A stretch of 11,307 bases of DNA, from assembly GCA_964514175.1 (NCBI GenBank), contig CAZEPQ010000057.1, positions 1 to 11,307 of the forward strand. The letters run 5' to 3'. Source of the stretch: HGM13006 sp964514175. GTDB taxonomy: Bacteria > Bacillota > Clostridia > Oscillospirales > Oscillospiraceae. Below the pieces are notes generated by a model. It saw nothing but the letters and a program-made list of their open reading frames with translations, searched no databases and was not told where the DNA came from. A program made the translations under genes and the position numbers. Positions within the stretch are counted from its first letter, which is position 1. Every line of letters begins with the position of its first letter. Of the stretch, positions 1 to 6,156 are shown piece by piece.

Positions 1-1227
1 ACTTCGGCGCTGCCGCTGTTGTCGCCCGGTAATGCTGTTTTCCTGCTTCAGATGCACCATGGACGCCGCCTCATCCACCAGATCCACCGCCTTATCGGGC
101 CAGTACCGCAACGGGAAATACCGCTCCGAAAGGCTCACCGCCGCCTCCAGTGCCTCGTCGCTGAAACTGACACCGTGATACCGTTCAAAATCCGGGCGGA
201 TGCCCTTCAGGATGTCCAGGGTTTCCCGGGCATCCGGTTCCGGCACCTCCACCCGGGAGAACCGTCGGCTCAGGGCCGCATCCTTTTCAATATACTTTCG
301 ATATTCCTTCTCCGTGGTGGCGCCGATGAGCTGGATCTCTCCCCTGCCCAAGGCAGGCTTTAGAATATTTGCCGCGTCAATGGCCCCCTCCGCGGAGCCC
401 GCACCAACAATGGTGTGCATCTCATCCACAAACAGGATCACATTTTCTGCCTTGATCACCTCGTCCAAAATATCCCGCAGCCTTTCTTCAAACTCCCCTC
501 TGTATTTTGTTCCTGCCACAAGGGTGGACATGTACAGGGCCACCACCCGCTTATTTCTTAGGCGCTGGGGCACATTGCCCCGAACGATCTCCTGGGCCAG
601 TTTTTCCGCCAGTGCAGTTTTTCCCACCCCCGGCTTTCCCACTAGGGCAGGATTGTTCTTGGTTTTGCGGCAGAGGATCTCCATGATCCGCTCCACCTGT
701 TCCTCCCGGCCAATGACGGGGCCACATTTCCCCTCTGCCGCCTTTTGGGTCAAGTCCTGACTGTATCTATCCAGCAATTTTGTCACCATTTGCGCTCCTC
801 CAGCTTTTCTGATTTCGGTACTCTCCCAGATCTGTCCCCGCAGCTTGTCCGGGTCTGCTCCCGCTTCCTCCAAAAGTCCCATTCCCAGACTGTCCGGGCT
901 GCTCAGAATGCCGCCATAGAGATCCATGGGCTCTATTTCTCCTGTCCCCGCCCGAAGTGCCGCCTGCCGGATGCAGGCCGACGCTTCCTCTGTAAGGCCC
1001 TGAAAGGCTCCTTCCCCGGCCTTTCCCCGGCCCAGATGCAGGATCATGCATACCCGCAGATTCTCCACAGGAACCAGCTTCTCCACCCGCAGCGCCACCG
1101 TTCCGTGCCAGCAGCACCCCAGCAGAAGATGGGCGCTGCTGACATAGCTGTGGCCTAGTTCCTCCGCTGTCAACGCCGCTCTGCGTACCGCCTCCTGACC
1201 GGAAATGCTGAATCGTCTTCGCACCAT
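1..1227 (-). CDS. clpC: ClpC-type AAA+ unfoldase (Hsp100), N-terminal part, cut by window edge
   Basis: Open frame of 409 codons from an ATG at 1227 off the left edge; the second ATPase domain is outside. Residues about 9-135 form a degenerate double Clp_N repeat (first repeat has LGHSYV then SSAHLLLG). The first AAA+ domain follows: VIGREEQ near 171, Walker A GKPGVGKT 197-204, pore loop KYRGEFEERL 241-250, Walker B VILFVDEMH 263-271, and SRRF arginine-finger region 320-323. EGAIDAANILKP (280-291) resembles ClpC more than ClpB. By family knowledge, ClpC unfolds cytosolic proteins and feeds them to ClpP. The start is supported by GGGGGTG, 6 bases upstream. The N-domain is divergent and appears to lack the phospho-arginine-binding Glu of B. 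subtilis ClpC (see findings). No ctsR, mcsA or mcsB gene is adjacent and no CtsR-like operator was seen, so it may be a ClpC paralogue rather than the stress-operon copy. A weak promoter candidate lies near 1250-1278. Confidence 0.88.
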   Translation of the reverse strand, partial: MVRRRFSISGQEAVRRAALTAEELGHSYVSSAHLLLGCCWHGTVALRVEKLVPVENLRVCMILHLGRGKAGEGAFQGLTEEASACIRQAALRAGTGEIEPMDLYGGILSSPDSLGMGLLEEAGADPDKLRGQIWESTEIRKAGGAQMVTKLLDRYSQDLTQKAAEGKCGPVIGREEQVERIMEILCRKTKNNPALVGKPGVGKTALAEKLAQEIVRGNVPQRLRNKRVVALYMSTLVAGTKYRGEFEERLRDILDEVIKAENVILFVDEMHTIVGAGSAEGAIDAANILKPALGRGEIQLIGATTEKEYRKYIEKDAALSRRFSRVEVPEPDARETLDILKGIRPDFERYHGVSFSDEALEAAVSLSERYFPLRYWPDKAVDLVDEAASMVHLKQENSITGRQQRQRRS

Positions 1228-1317
1228 TTCTTTCACCCCCTGCCAAATAATCATAGCCAATTTCATAGATTTTCAAAACATTCCCGGATTTATCAGAAAA
1301 AATCCCACAGAAAAGAA

Positions 1318-1345
1318 TTGCTTTTTTTGAAATCCATGCTACAAT
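1318..1345 (+). promoter_or_regulatory. Sigma-A-like promoter for the ferredoxin gene
   Basis: TTGCTT at 1318-1323, 16-base spacer, TACAAT at 1340-1345, with an extended -10 TG at 1337-1338. Expected transcription start is near 1352, giving a leader of about 37 bases. A small perfect hairpin, GGACC and GGTCC around TTT (1356-1368), lies just before the Shine-Dalgarno GGAGGT (1375-1380). Confidence 0.65.
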
Positions 1346-1388
1346 GAAGTAAATCGGACCTTTGGTCCCTAAATGGAGGTGTACCCAA

Positions 1389-1559
1389 ATGGCATATAAG
1401 ATTGGTGAAGATTGCATTTCCTGCGGTCTGTGCGCCAGCAACTGTCCTGTCGAGGCCATCGCTCCCGGTGATGAGCACTATGAGATCGCTGCTGATCTCT
1501 GCATCGACTGCGGCACCTGCGCTGACAACTGTCCCGTTGAGGCCATTGCCGAGGGCTAA
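1389..1559 (+). CDS. 2[4Fe-4S] ferredoxin, 56 aa
   Basis: Small clostridial-type ferredoxin, a soluble low-potential electron carrier. Two classical cluster motifs are intact: C9-x2-C12-x2-C15-x3-C19-P and C38-x2-C41-x2-C44-x3-C48-P, with PVEAIA repeated after each, the family's internal duplication. The length is normal for clostridial ferredoxins. The start at MAYKIGED is chosen because GGAGGT (1375-1380) ends 8 bases before it and because family members begin here; an in-frame ATG at 1362 would add nine non-homologous residues and would put the Shine-Dalgarno inside the gene. It has its own promoter and is transcribed away from the ClpC-like gene. A strong hairpin follows 17 bases after the stop. 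The redox partner cannot be told from the sequence. Confidence 0.95.
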   Translation: MAYKIGEDCISCGLCASNCPVEAIAPGDEHYEIAADLCIDCGTCADNCPVEAIAEG

Positions 1560-1576
1560 TGTGTACGTAACATCGA

Positions 1577-1602
1577 ATGGGTGCCACAAACGTGGCACCC
1601 AT
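1577..1602 (+). terminator. Strong hairpin after ferredoxin, probable terminator or attenuator
   Basis: A perfect 11-bp stem, ATGGGTGCCAC (1577-1587) paired with GTGGCACCCAT (1592-1602), around the tetraloop AAAC. The following U-tract is broken (TTTGAACTG, then TCTTTTT), so termination may be partial and the stem could instead protect the ferredoxin mRNA. The trmN6-like gene starts 29 bases later without an obvious promoter of its own, so read-through seems likely. Confidence 0.6.
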
Positions 1603-1631
1603 TTGAACTGTCTTTTTGGAAAGGAGCCGCT

Positions 1632-2342
1632 ATGCCCCAGACCCTTTGGGACCATGGTCCCGTTCTACATCAGGCCCCCGGAGTATTCCCCATGGGCACC
1701 GACTCCGTGCTTTTGGCTGATTTTGCCCACCCCGGCCCCAAGGACCGGGTTCTGGATCTGGGTACCGGCACCGGTATTCTGCCCATTCTGCTGCTGTATG
1801 AACGCCCCAGACTCACCGCCACTGCTGTGGAGCTGGAGGAAAACGCCTGCGCTTTGGCGCAAGCGAACTTTGAAGCCAACGAGCTATCGGACCGTATTCG
1901 ACTGATCTCCGGAGATCTTCGACAGTATCGGGAGTTGATCCCCACAGGGCAATTCGATCTTACTGTGTCAAATCCCCCCTATTTTGGCGCAGGCACCGGC
2001 CCGGAGGCCGCATCCGGCCTGAAAAATGCCCGTGGAGACGGCACCTGCACCCTGGATGATCTGTGTCAGGCCGCCGCATGGGCCACCCGCTGGGGCGGCA
2101 GCTTTTGTCTGGTATTCCGTCCCGATCGGCTTTGTGACCTCATTACCAGTCTGAGAAACAGCGGTTTTGAGCCCAAGCGTATCCGGCCTGTTCATCATAC
2201 CCACACCTCCCCTGTAAATCTCATTCTGTTGGAAGCCCGCCGGGGTGGCAATCCCGGCATGATCTGGGAAAAAGACCTGTACCTCCGGGATGAAACGGGA
2301 AATGAGACGACAGAGCTTCAGAAGATTTACCGCCGCGTATAA
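1632..2342 (+). CDS. trmN6: tRNA1(Val) (adenine(37)-N6)-methyltransferase family protein (TrmN6/YabB-like)
   Basis: Class I SAM-dependent methyltransferase of 236 aa. Motif I is VLDLGTGTGILPIL (40-53), the acidic end of strand 2 is VELEEN (67-71), and motif IV is SNPPYF (113-118), the NPPY signature of enzymes that methylate exocyclic amino groups of adenine in nucleic acids. The N-terminal GVFPMGTDSVLLADF (17-31) is typical of the YabB/TrmN6 family, whose E. coli member methylates A37 of tRNA1(Val). Start at 1632 is chosen because AAGGAG (1621-1626) lies 5 bases upstream; the open frame extends upstream to 1581 but begins inside the ferredoxin hairpin. The rsmI gene follows 39 bases later and abrB next, the same neighbourhood as B. 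subtilis yabB-yabC-abrB. Exact tRNA substrate in this organism is inference. Confidence 0.85.
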   Translation: MPQTLWDHGPVLHQAPGVFPMGTDSVLLADFAHPGPKDRVLDLGTGTGILPILLLYERPRLTATAVELEENACALAQANFEANELSDRIRLISGDLRQYRELIPTGQFDLTVSNPPYFGAGTGPEAASGLKNARGDGTCTLDDLCQAAAWATRWGGSFCLVFRPDRLCDLITSLRNSGFEPKRIRPVHHTHTSPVNLILLEARRGGNPGMIWEKDLYLRDETGNETTELQKIYRRV

Positions 2343-2381
2343 ACATTCTCTACATAGTCATACCACGAAAGGAGCACCACC

Positions 2382-3221
2382 ATGTCCGGCTCTTTGATCC
2401 TTGTCCCCACCCCCATCGGAAATCTGGGTGACATTTCTCCCCGCGCTGCCGAAGCCCTCAGAACCGCCGATTTTATCGCCGCTGAGGATACCCGGGTCAG
2501 CGTGAAGCTGCTCAACCATCTGGAAATCAAAAAACAACTGGTAAGCTATCATGAAAACAACAAATTAAAGAGCGGCCCACAAATCCTTGCCCGTCTTCTG
2601 GAGGGCGAAATCTGTGCGCTGGTGACAGACGCCGGCACTCCCGCCATCTCTGACCCCGGCGAAGATCTGGTACGACTCTGTGCGGATCACGGTGTCACTG
2701 TCACCGCCATCCCCGGCCCCTGCGCCGCCATCACCGCTCTGGCCATTTCCGGTCTGCCCACGGGACGTTTTACCTTCGAGGGCTTTCTTTCTATCAACAA
2801 GCGTTCCCGCCGGGAACATCTAGACGGGCTGATCGAGGAGCGCCGCACCATGATCTTCTACGGGGCCCCCCACAAGCTTATCGCTACCCTGGCTGATATG
2901 GCAAAAACCTTCGGTATGGAGCGTCATATCACCCTCTGCCGGGAGCTTACCAAGCTCCACGAGGAAGCCCTGCGAATGACCTTCGGGGAGGCAATCGCCT
3001 ATTATGATGAGCATGAGCCCCGAGGCGAGTACGTCCTCATCATCGAAGGAGCCCCCAAGCCTGTGGACGAAAAGCCATCCCTGGAGGACTGTGTGGAGAA
3101 GGTGCTGGCACTGCGGGAGGAAGGCCTTTCCCTCAAGGACGCGGTGAAGCAGATCAGCAAAGAAAGCGGCATCGCCAAGAATTCCCTGTACGACGCCGCT
3201 CTGCAAGCAAGTCAAGACTGA
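2382..3221 (+). CDS. rsmI: 16S rRNA (cytidine(1402)-2'-O)-methyltransferase RsmI
   Basis: Full-length RsmI (279 aa), which 2'-O-methylates C1402 of 16S rRNA in the ribosomal decoding centre using SAM. Visible family motifs of the tetrapyrrole-methylase fold: VPTPIGNLGDIS (8-19), AAEDTR (33-38), VTDAGTPAISDPG (81-93), PGPCAAITAL (111-120), and RELTKLHEE (187-195). The C-terminal segment, about 249-274 (LSLKDAVKQISKESGIAKNS), matches the small helix-turn-helix tail of the family. AAAGGAG (2368-2374) sits 7 bases before the ATG. It is probably co-transcribed with the preceding methyltransferase gene and ends at a strong bidirectional terminator. In Bacillus the gene is yabC, likewise convergent with abrB. 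No oddities seen. Confidence 0.96.
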   Translation: MSGSLILVPTPIGNLGDISPRAAEALRTADFIAAEDTRVSVKLLNHLEIKKQLVSYHENNKLKSGPQILARLLEGEICALVTDAGTPAISDPGEDLVRLCADHGVTVTAIPGPCAAITALAISGLPTGRFTFEGFLSINKRSRREHLDGLIEERRTMIFYGAPHKLIATLADMAKTFGMERHITLCRELTKLHEEALRMTFGEAIAYYDEHEPRGEYVLIIEGAPKPVDEKPSLEDCVEKVLALREEGLSLKDAVKQISKESGIAKNSLYDAALQASQD

Positions 3222-3273
3222 TTTTTCACCGAATCCGCATTGTTCGCACACCGTTTCTTCACATATGGACAGC

Positions 3274-3305
3274 AAAAATCCGCAAACATCGGTTTGCGGA
3301 TTTTT
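3274..3305. terminator. Bidirectional Rho-independent terminator between rsmI and abrB
   Basis: A perfect 14-bp stem: AAAAATCCGCAAAC (3274-3287) pairs with GTTTGCGGATTTTT (3292-3305), loop ATCG. The plus strand continues CTTTT after the stem. Read on the minus strand, the abrB transcript also ends in a T-run. It therefore serves both convergent genes, lying 52 bases after the rsmI stop and 4 bases after the abrB stop. Confidence 0.93.
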
Positions 3306-3309
3306 CTTT

Positions 3310-3552
3310 TTAGATATTCTTCATTTCCTCCAGGCACTTTCTGCAAATGTTGCGGCCCTTGTAGTTGACAACATCCTTGGCATCATTGCAGAAAATACAT
3401 GCAGGCTCATATTTCTTCAGAATAATGGTGGAGCCTTCCACATAAATTTCCAAAGAATCACGCTCTGCAATTTCAAGAGTGCGGCGGAGCTCGATGGGCA
3501 GGACAATGCGGCCCAGCTCGTCCACCTTTCTGACAATACCTGTAGATTTCAT
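3310..3552 (-). CDS. abrB: AbrB-family transcriptional regulator with C-terminal Cys4 (zinc-ribbon-like) tail
   Basis: 80-aa DNA-binding protein. Residues 1-48 (MKSTGIVRKVDELGRIVLPI and following) are nearly the canonical swapped-hairpin AbrB N-domain of B. subtilis, the transition-state regulator. The C-terminal half differs: instead of the Bacillus multimerisation domain it has C52-x2-C55 and C70-x2-C73 separated by 14 residues, a likely metal-binding knuckle pair. Start is set at 3552: AAGGAG (3562-3567 on this strand) ends 9 bases upstream and Bacillus AbrB begins at the equivalent Met; two upstream in-frame ATGs would place the Shine-Dalgarno inside the gene. It is convergent with rsmI, divergent from spmA, and has a fully consensus promoter. 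Target genes are unknown; a role in growth-phase or sporulation control is inferred from homology and neighbours. Confidence 0.92.
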   Translation of the reverse strand: MKSTGIVRKVDELGRIVLPIELRRTLEIAERDSLEIYVEGSTIILKKYEPACIFCNDAKDVVNYKGRNICRKCLEEMKNI

Positions 3553-3561
3553 ATTGATTGT

Positions 3562-3567
3562 CTCCTT
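3562..3567 (-). promoter_or_regulatory. Ribosome binding site that fixes the abrB start
   Basis: AAGGAG on the minus strand with a 9-base spacer to the ATG at 3552. Upstream in-frame ATGs at 3579 and 3573 lack a site and would include this one in the coding region. Confidence 0.8.
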
Positions 3568-3599
3568 TTCCATAACCATAAGCCTAGCGCTATATTTGT

Positions 3600-3628
3600 A
3601 TTATAAAAATCCGGTGTCAATTTGTCAA
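3600..3628 (-). promoter_or_regulatory. Consensus sigma-A promoter of abrB
   Basis: On the minus strand, TTGACA (3628-3623), a 17-base spacer, and TATAAT (3605-3600): both hexamers and the spacing are perfect consensus. A second TTGACA copy (3620-3615) lies within the spacer, giving a tandem repeat with an 8-base step. Confidence 0.88.
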
Positions 3629-3733
3629 TGGTTTCTACAAAAATTTTCTTTATTTTTGTTTTTTCATCAAAAATAAGGATTCAAAATTATTGGAACAAAC
3701 AAGCATCCCAGTGCAAATTTTGGAGGTATGTAT

Positions 3734-4303
3734 ATGATTTCCTATTTATGGACAGGAATGGTTTTGGCTGCTCTGATCTTTGGCATCCTGACCGGCAGCA
3801 CGTCTCAGGTCTCCGCAGCCGCCATGGAAGGGGCACAAAACGCTGTGACGATGGCACTTTCCCTGGCCGGCCCCATGTGTCTGTGGTGTGGCGTCGGGGA
3901 ACTGCTGCGCCGCAGCGGTCTAAGGGAAAAGCTCGGAAGTCTCATGACCCCCCTGCTGGGCCGCATTTTTCCAAAACTGCGGCAAAATCAGGACGGCTTC
4001 TCCGCCCTGTCCGCCAATGTCACCGCGAATCTGTTGGGGCTGGGCAATGCCGCCACGCCCATGGGTATTGCCGCCTGCAAAGCCATGGGTGATGGTTCCA
4101 AAACCGCCACGGACGAGCAATGCCGCCTTGTGGTAATGAACACCGCCTCCATTCAGCTCATCCCCACCACCGTGGCCGCTCTGCGGGTAGGTCTGGGCTG
4201 CCGGAGTCCTCTGGATATTCTCCCGGCGGTACTGCTGACCAGCCTGTGCTCCGTCTCCGCCGGACTTTTTGCCTGTCATGTGCTGAAAAAACATGCTGAC
4301 TGA
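3734..4303 (+). CDS. spmA: Spore maturation protein A
   Basis: 189-aa integral membrane protein of the nucleoside-recognition (Gate) family. In B. subtilis SpmA and SpmB act together in the developing spore, where loss impairs core dehydration and heat resistance. Signature stretches: NVTANLLGLGNAATPMG (95-111) and NTASIQLIPTTVAALR (136-151). Hydrophobic segments at about 4-21, 38-54, 138-150 and 162-182 fit membrane helices. Start at 3734 is preferred because GGAGG (3722-3726) lies 7 bases before it; an ATG at 3728 is only one base after that site. The spmB gene overlaps its 3' end by 11 bases. No sporulation-type promoter (sigma-E or sigma-G) could be recognised in the 181 bases between this gene and abrB. 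Confidence 0.94.
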   Translation: MISYLWTGMVLAALIFGILTGSTSQVSAAAMEGAQNAVTMALSLAGPMCLWCGVGELLRRSGLREKLGSLMTPLLGRIFPKLRQNQDGFSALSANVTANLLGLGNAATPMGIAACKAMGDGSKTATDEQCRLVVMNTASIQLIPTTVAALRVGLGCRSPLDILPAVLLTSLCSVSAGLFACHVLKKHAD

Positions 4304-4805
4304 TCTGATCGTACCGGGAATTCTGGCCCTTTGCGCCTGCGTGGGGCTGCACAAAAAGGAAAATGTCTACGAAGCCCTGACAGACGGGGCCATGGATGGT
4401 TTAAAACTGCTGAAAACCATCCTGCCATCCCTTGTAATCCTGCTGACCGCCATTGGTATGCTTCGGGCCAGCGGCGCCCTGGACATGCTTTCGGAGCTGC
4501 TCTCCCCGGTTTGCCGATTCCTGGGCATCCCACCGGAAACCCTTCCTCTGATGCTGGTCAGGCCCTTCAGCGGCAGCGCAGCTCTGGCTGTTGGGGCGGA
4601 GCTTATGGCCCACTACGGCGTGGATTCTCAAATTGGACGAACCGCCGCCGTCATGCTGGGTTCCACGGAAACCACTTTTTACACCATCACCGTATATTTC
4701 GGTGCCGCCGGGATCAAGAAATCCAGATACACCATCCCGGCTGCCTTAATTGCGGATTTCACGGGATTTTTGACGGCGGCACTGTTTACTAGACTATGTT
4801 TTTGA
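4293..4805 (+). CDS. spmB: Spore maturation protein B
   Basis: 170-aa membrane protein, partner of SpmA and also of the Gate/nucleoside-recognition family. Motifs: RPFSGSAAL (90-98) and GSTETTFYTITVYFGAAGIK (123-142), both diagnostic of SpmB. Hydrophobic segments lie at about 4-19, 42-57, 114-139 and 147-168. The start overlaps the end of spmA by 11 bases in another frame and has no clear Shine-Dalgarno, so translational coupling is expected. Length agrees with the family. The gene ends 86 bases from the convergent DUF1934 gene. A spore-envelope role is established in Bacillus and inferred here. Confidence 0.94.
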   Translation: MLTDLIVPGILALCACVGLHKKENVYEALTDGAMDGLKLLKTILPSLVILLTAIGMLRASGALDMLSELLSPVCRFLGIPPETLPLMLVRPFSGSAALAVGAELMAHYGVDSQIGRTAAVMLGSTETTFYTITVYFGAAGIKKSRYTIPAALIADFTGFLTAALFTRLCF

Positions 4806-4854
4806 GTTGCACCGTCCCTAGTCTCCCCCATGGAGAAGCCAAGGGCGCTCCCGC

Positions 4855-4887
4855 AAAAAAGACTGCCTCAAACCTGAGACAGTCTTT
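4855..4887 (-). terminator. Terminator of the ddl-murI-DUF1934 operon
   Basis: The stem AAAGACTG (4858-4865) pairs with CAGTCTTT (4880-4887), then after one C-A mismatch CTCA (4867-4870) pairs with TGAG (4875-4878) around AACC. On the minus strand it is followed by six T (4860-4855). On the plus strand the tail is only TTTAA, so it may be weaker for the convergent spmB transcript. Confidence 0.85.
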
Positions 4888-4891
4888 AACA

Positions 4892-5335
4892 TTACTGTGG
4901 CAGTTCCTCCCCACCGGGACGGCGCACATTTACAATGAAGGAATTGAGGCCCTTGAGCTGTTCTCCGATCTCAATGCCGTAGGAGATCTCCAGTCGTCCC
5001 CCATCGGGGCCCAGCTCATTTTTCAGTCTCCGGGCTTGAACACCGATGGTCATGGCACCGAAGCCCACATTGTAGAGAGATACATCCTTTTTTCCCTTTT
5101 CAAAAACCATTTTGGACTCCACAGCACCGCTGCGGTGTAGCACCACATGGTCCTTCTTCACCACAAAGGTGGTGGTAGTGCCCTCCAAACCGGAGATCTC
5201 GGATTCCTCGTAGGAAATATAAGTGGTGTCCCCGTCCATTCTCATGGTGCCATCCGTCACGATCTGGATGGTCTGCTTTTCCTCACCAATGAACTTCTGG
5301 GTGCTGTCCACCGAAATAATTACCGATTGTGTCAT
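4892..5335 (-). CDS. DUF1934 (YwiB-like) family protein, 147 aa
   Basis: Small soluble protein of the DUF1934/YwiB family, predicted to form a calycin-like beta barrel; its function is not established. Family-like stretches: TTYISYEESEISGLEGTTTT (37-56), YNVGFGAMTIGVQA (88-101) and GGRLEISYGIEI (112-123). The alternating hydrophobic pattern supports an all-beta fold. No signal peptide or membrane segment is visible. It is the last gene of the ddl-murI operon, starting 3 bases after the murI stop, with AAAGG about 9 bases before the ATG (weak Shine-Dalgarno, likely coupled). A strong terminator follows 5 bases after its stop. Operon position suggests a link to cell-wall precursor supply, but this is only contextual. 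Confidence 0.85.
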   Translation of the reverse strand: MTQSVIISVDSTQKFIGEEKQTIQIVTDGTMRMDGDTTYISYEESEISGLEGTTTTFVVKKDHVVLHRSGAVESKMVFEKGKKDVSLYNVGFGAMTIGVQARRLKNELGPDGGRLEISYGIEIGEQLKGLNSFIVNVRRPGGEELPQ

Positions 5336-5338
5336 AAC

Positions 5339-6154
5339 TCAGTACCTTTCAATATCGATTTGCTCCACCAAGTCTTCCACATCCCGCTGCAAAAACAGGG
5401 ACGCCATTTCCGCAAAGCCCTCTGTGGAATCGCTGACATAGTAGCGGCAGGAGCCCTTTTCCGTCTTGCCGGAAAGCATATCTGCCCGTTTCAGAGTCTC
5501 CGCCAACTGCCGTGCCGCCTCTCTGCCGGAGTTCACCAGCGCCACCTCAGGCCCCATGATCTTAGAAATCACATCCCACAGCAGCGGATAATGGGTACAG
5601 CCCAGGATCAGGGTATCACAGCCCCATTCCTTCAAAGGCCGCAGGTATTCCTCCAGCACGATTTCCAGGGCTTTATCCCCCACCTGATAACGGTGATTCT
5701 CCACAAAAGGGACCAGCAAGGGACAGGCCACACTGCGGACCTGGATCCGGGGATTTTCCTCCCAGATGATGCCGTTGTAGGCCCGGGCCTTCACCGTGGC
5801 GTTGGTGCCGATGATGCCGATCTTATTGTTCTTCGTCTGGGCTGCCGCACACTTTGCCGTGGGCCGCAGGGCACCGCAGATGGGAAGGTCGTACTCCCGC
5901 TGCACTCTGGCTCCTGCCACGGTATCGGCAGTATTACAGGCAATGACCACCGCCTTGATGTCAAACTGCATCAGGAAGTTGATATCCTGACGGGTGTATT
6001 TCAGAATGGTTTCACCGGACCGGCTGCCATAGGGCACCCGTCCCGTGTCACCAAAATAGATGATATCCTCCCCGGGAAGCTGCTCCATGAGCTGGCGTAC
6101 CGCCGTAAGGCCGCCCAGACCGGAATCAAAGACGCCAATGGGTCTTGTATCCAT
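5339..6154 (-). CDS. murI: Glutamate racemase
   Basis: 271-aa cofactor-independent racemase that converts L-Glu to D-Glu for peptidoglycan stem peptides in the cytoplasm. The two catalytic cysteines are present: Cys73 in IACNTA (71-76) and Cys186 in GCTHYP (185-190). Other signatures are GVFDSGLGGLTAVR (7-20) with the conserved Asp10/Ser11, and FGDTGRVPYG (34-43). Length is normal. GGAGG inside the last codons of ddl lies 7 bases before the ATG, and only 2 bases separate the ddl stop from this start, so co-transcription is nearly certain. Nothing abnormal is seen. Confidence 0.97.
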   Translation of the reverse strand: MDTRPIGVFDSGLGGLTAVRQLMEQLPGEDIIYFGDTGRVPYGSRSGETILKYTRQDINFLMQFDIKAVVIACNTADTVAGARVQREYDLPICGALRPTAKCAAAQTKNNKIGIIGTNATVKARAYNGIIWEENPRIQVRSVACPLLVPFVENHRYQVGDKALEIVLEEYLRPLKEWGCDTLILGCTHYPLLWDVISKIMGPEVALVNSGREAARQLAETLKRADMLSGKTEKGSCRYYVSDSTEGFAEMASLFLQRDVEDLVEQIDIERY

Positions 6155-6156
6155 AA

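Noticed and set aside
200..760. Plus-strand open frame of 186 codons at the left end
   Set aside because: Antisense to the Walker-motif region of the ClpC-like gene; no Shine-Dalgarno and Ser/Arg-rich shadow composition.
767..1459. Minus-strand open frame of 230 codons overlapping the ClpC-like N-terminus
   Set aside because: Its translation is low-complexity Gly/Ser/Arg text; the true Clp_N and AAA+ frame is another one and continues off the window edge.
3640..3733. Possible sigma-E or sigma-G promoter before spmA
   Set aside because: I searched for CATA-type -10 and ATA/GAATA-type -35 elements at proper spacing and found no convincing pair, so none is annotated.
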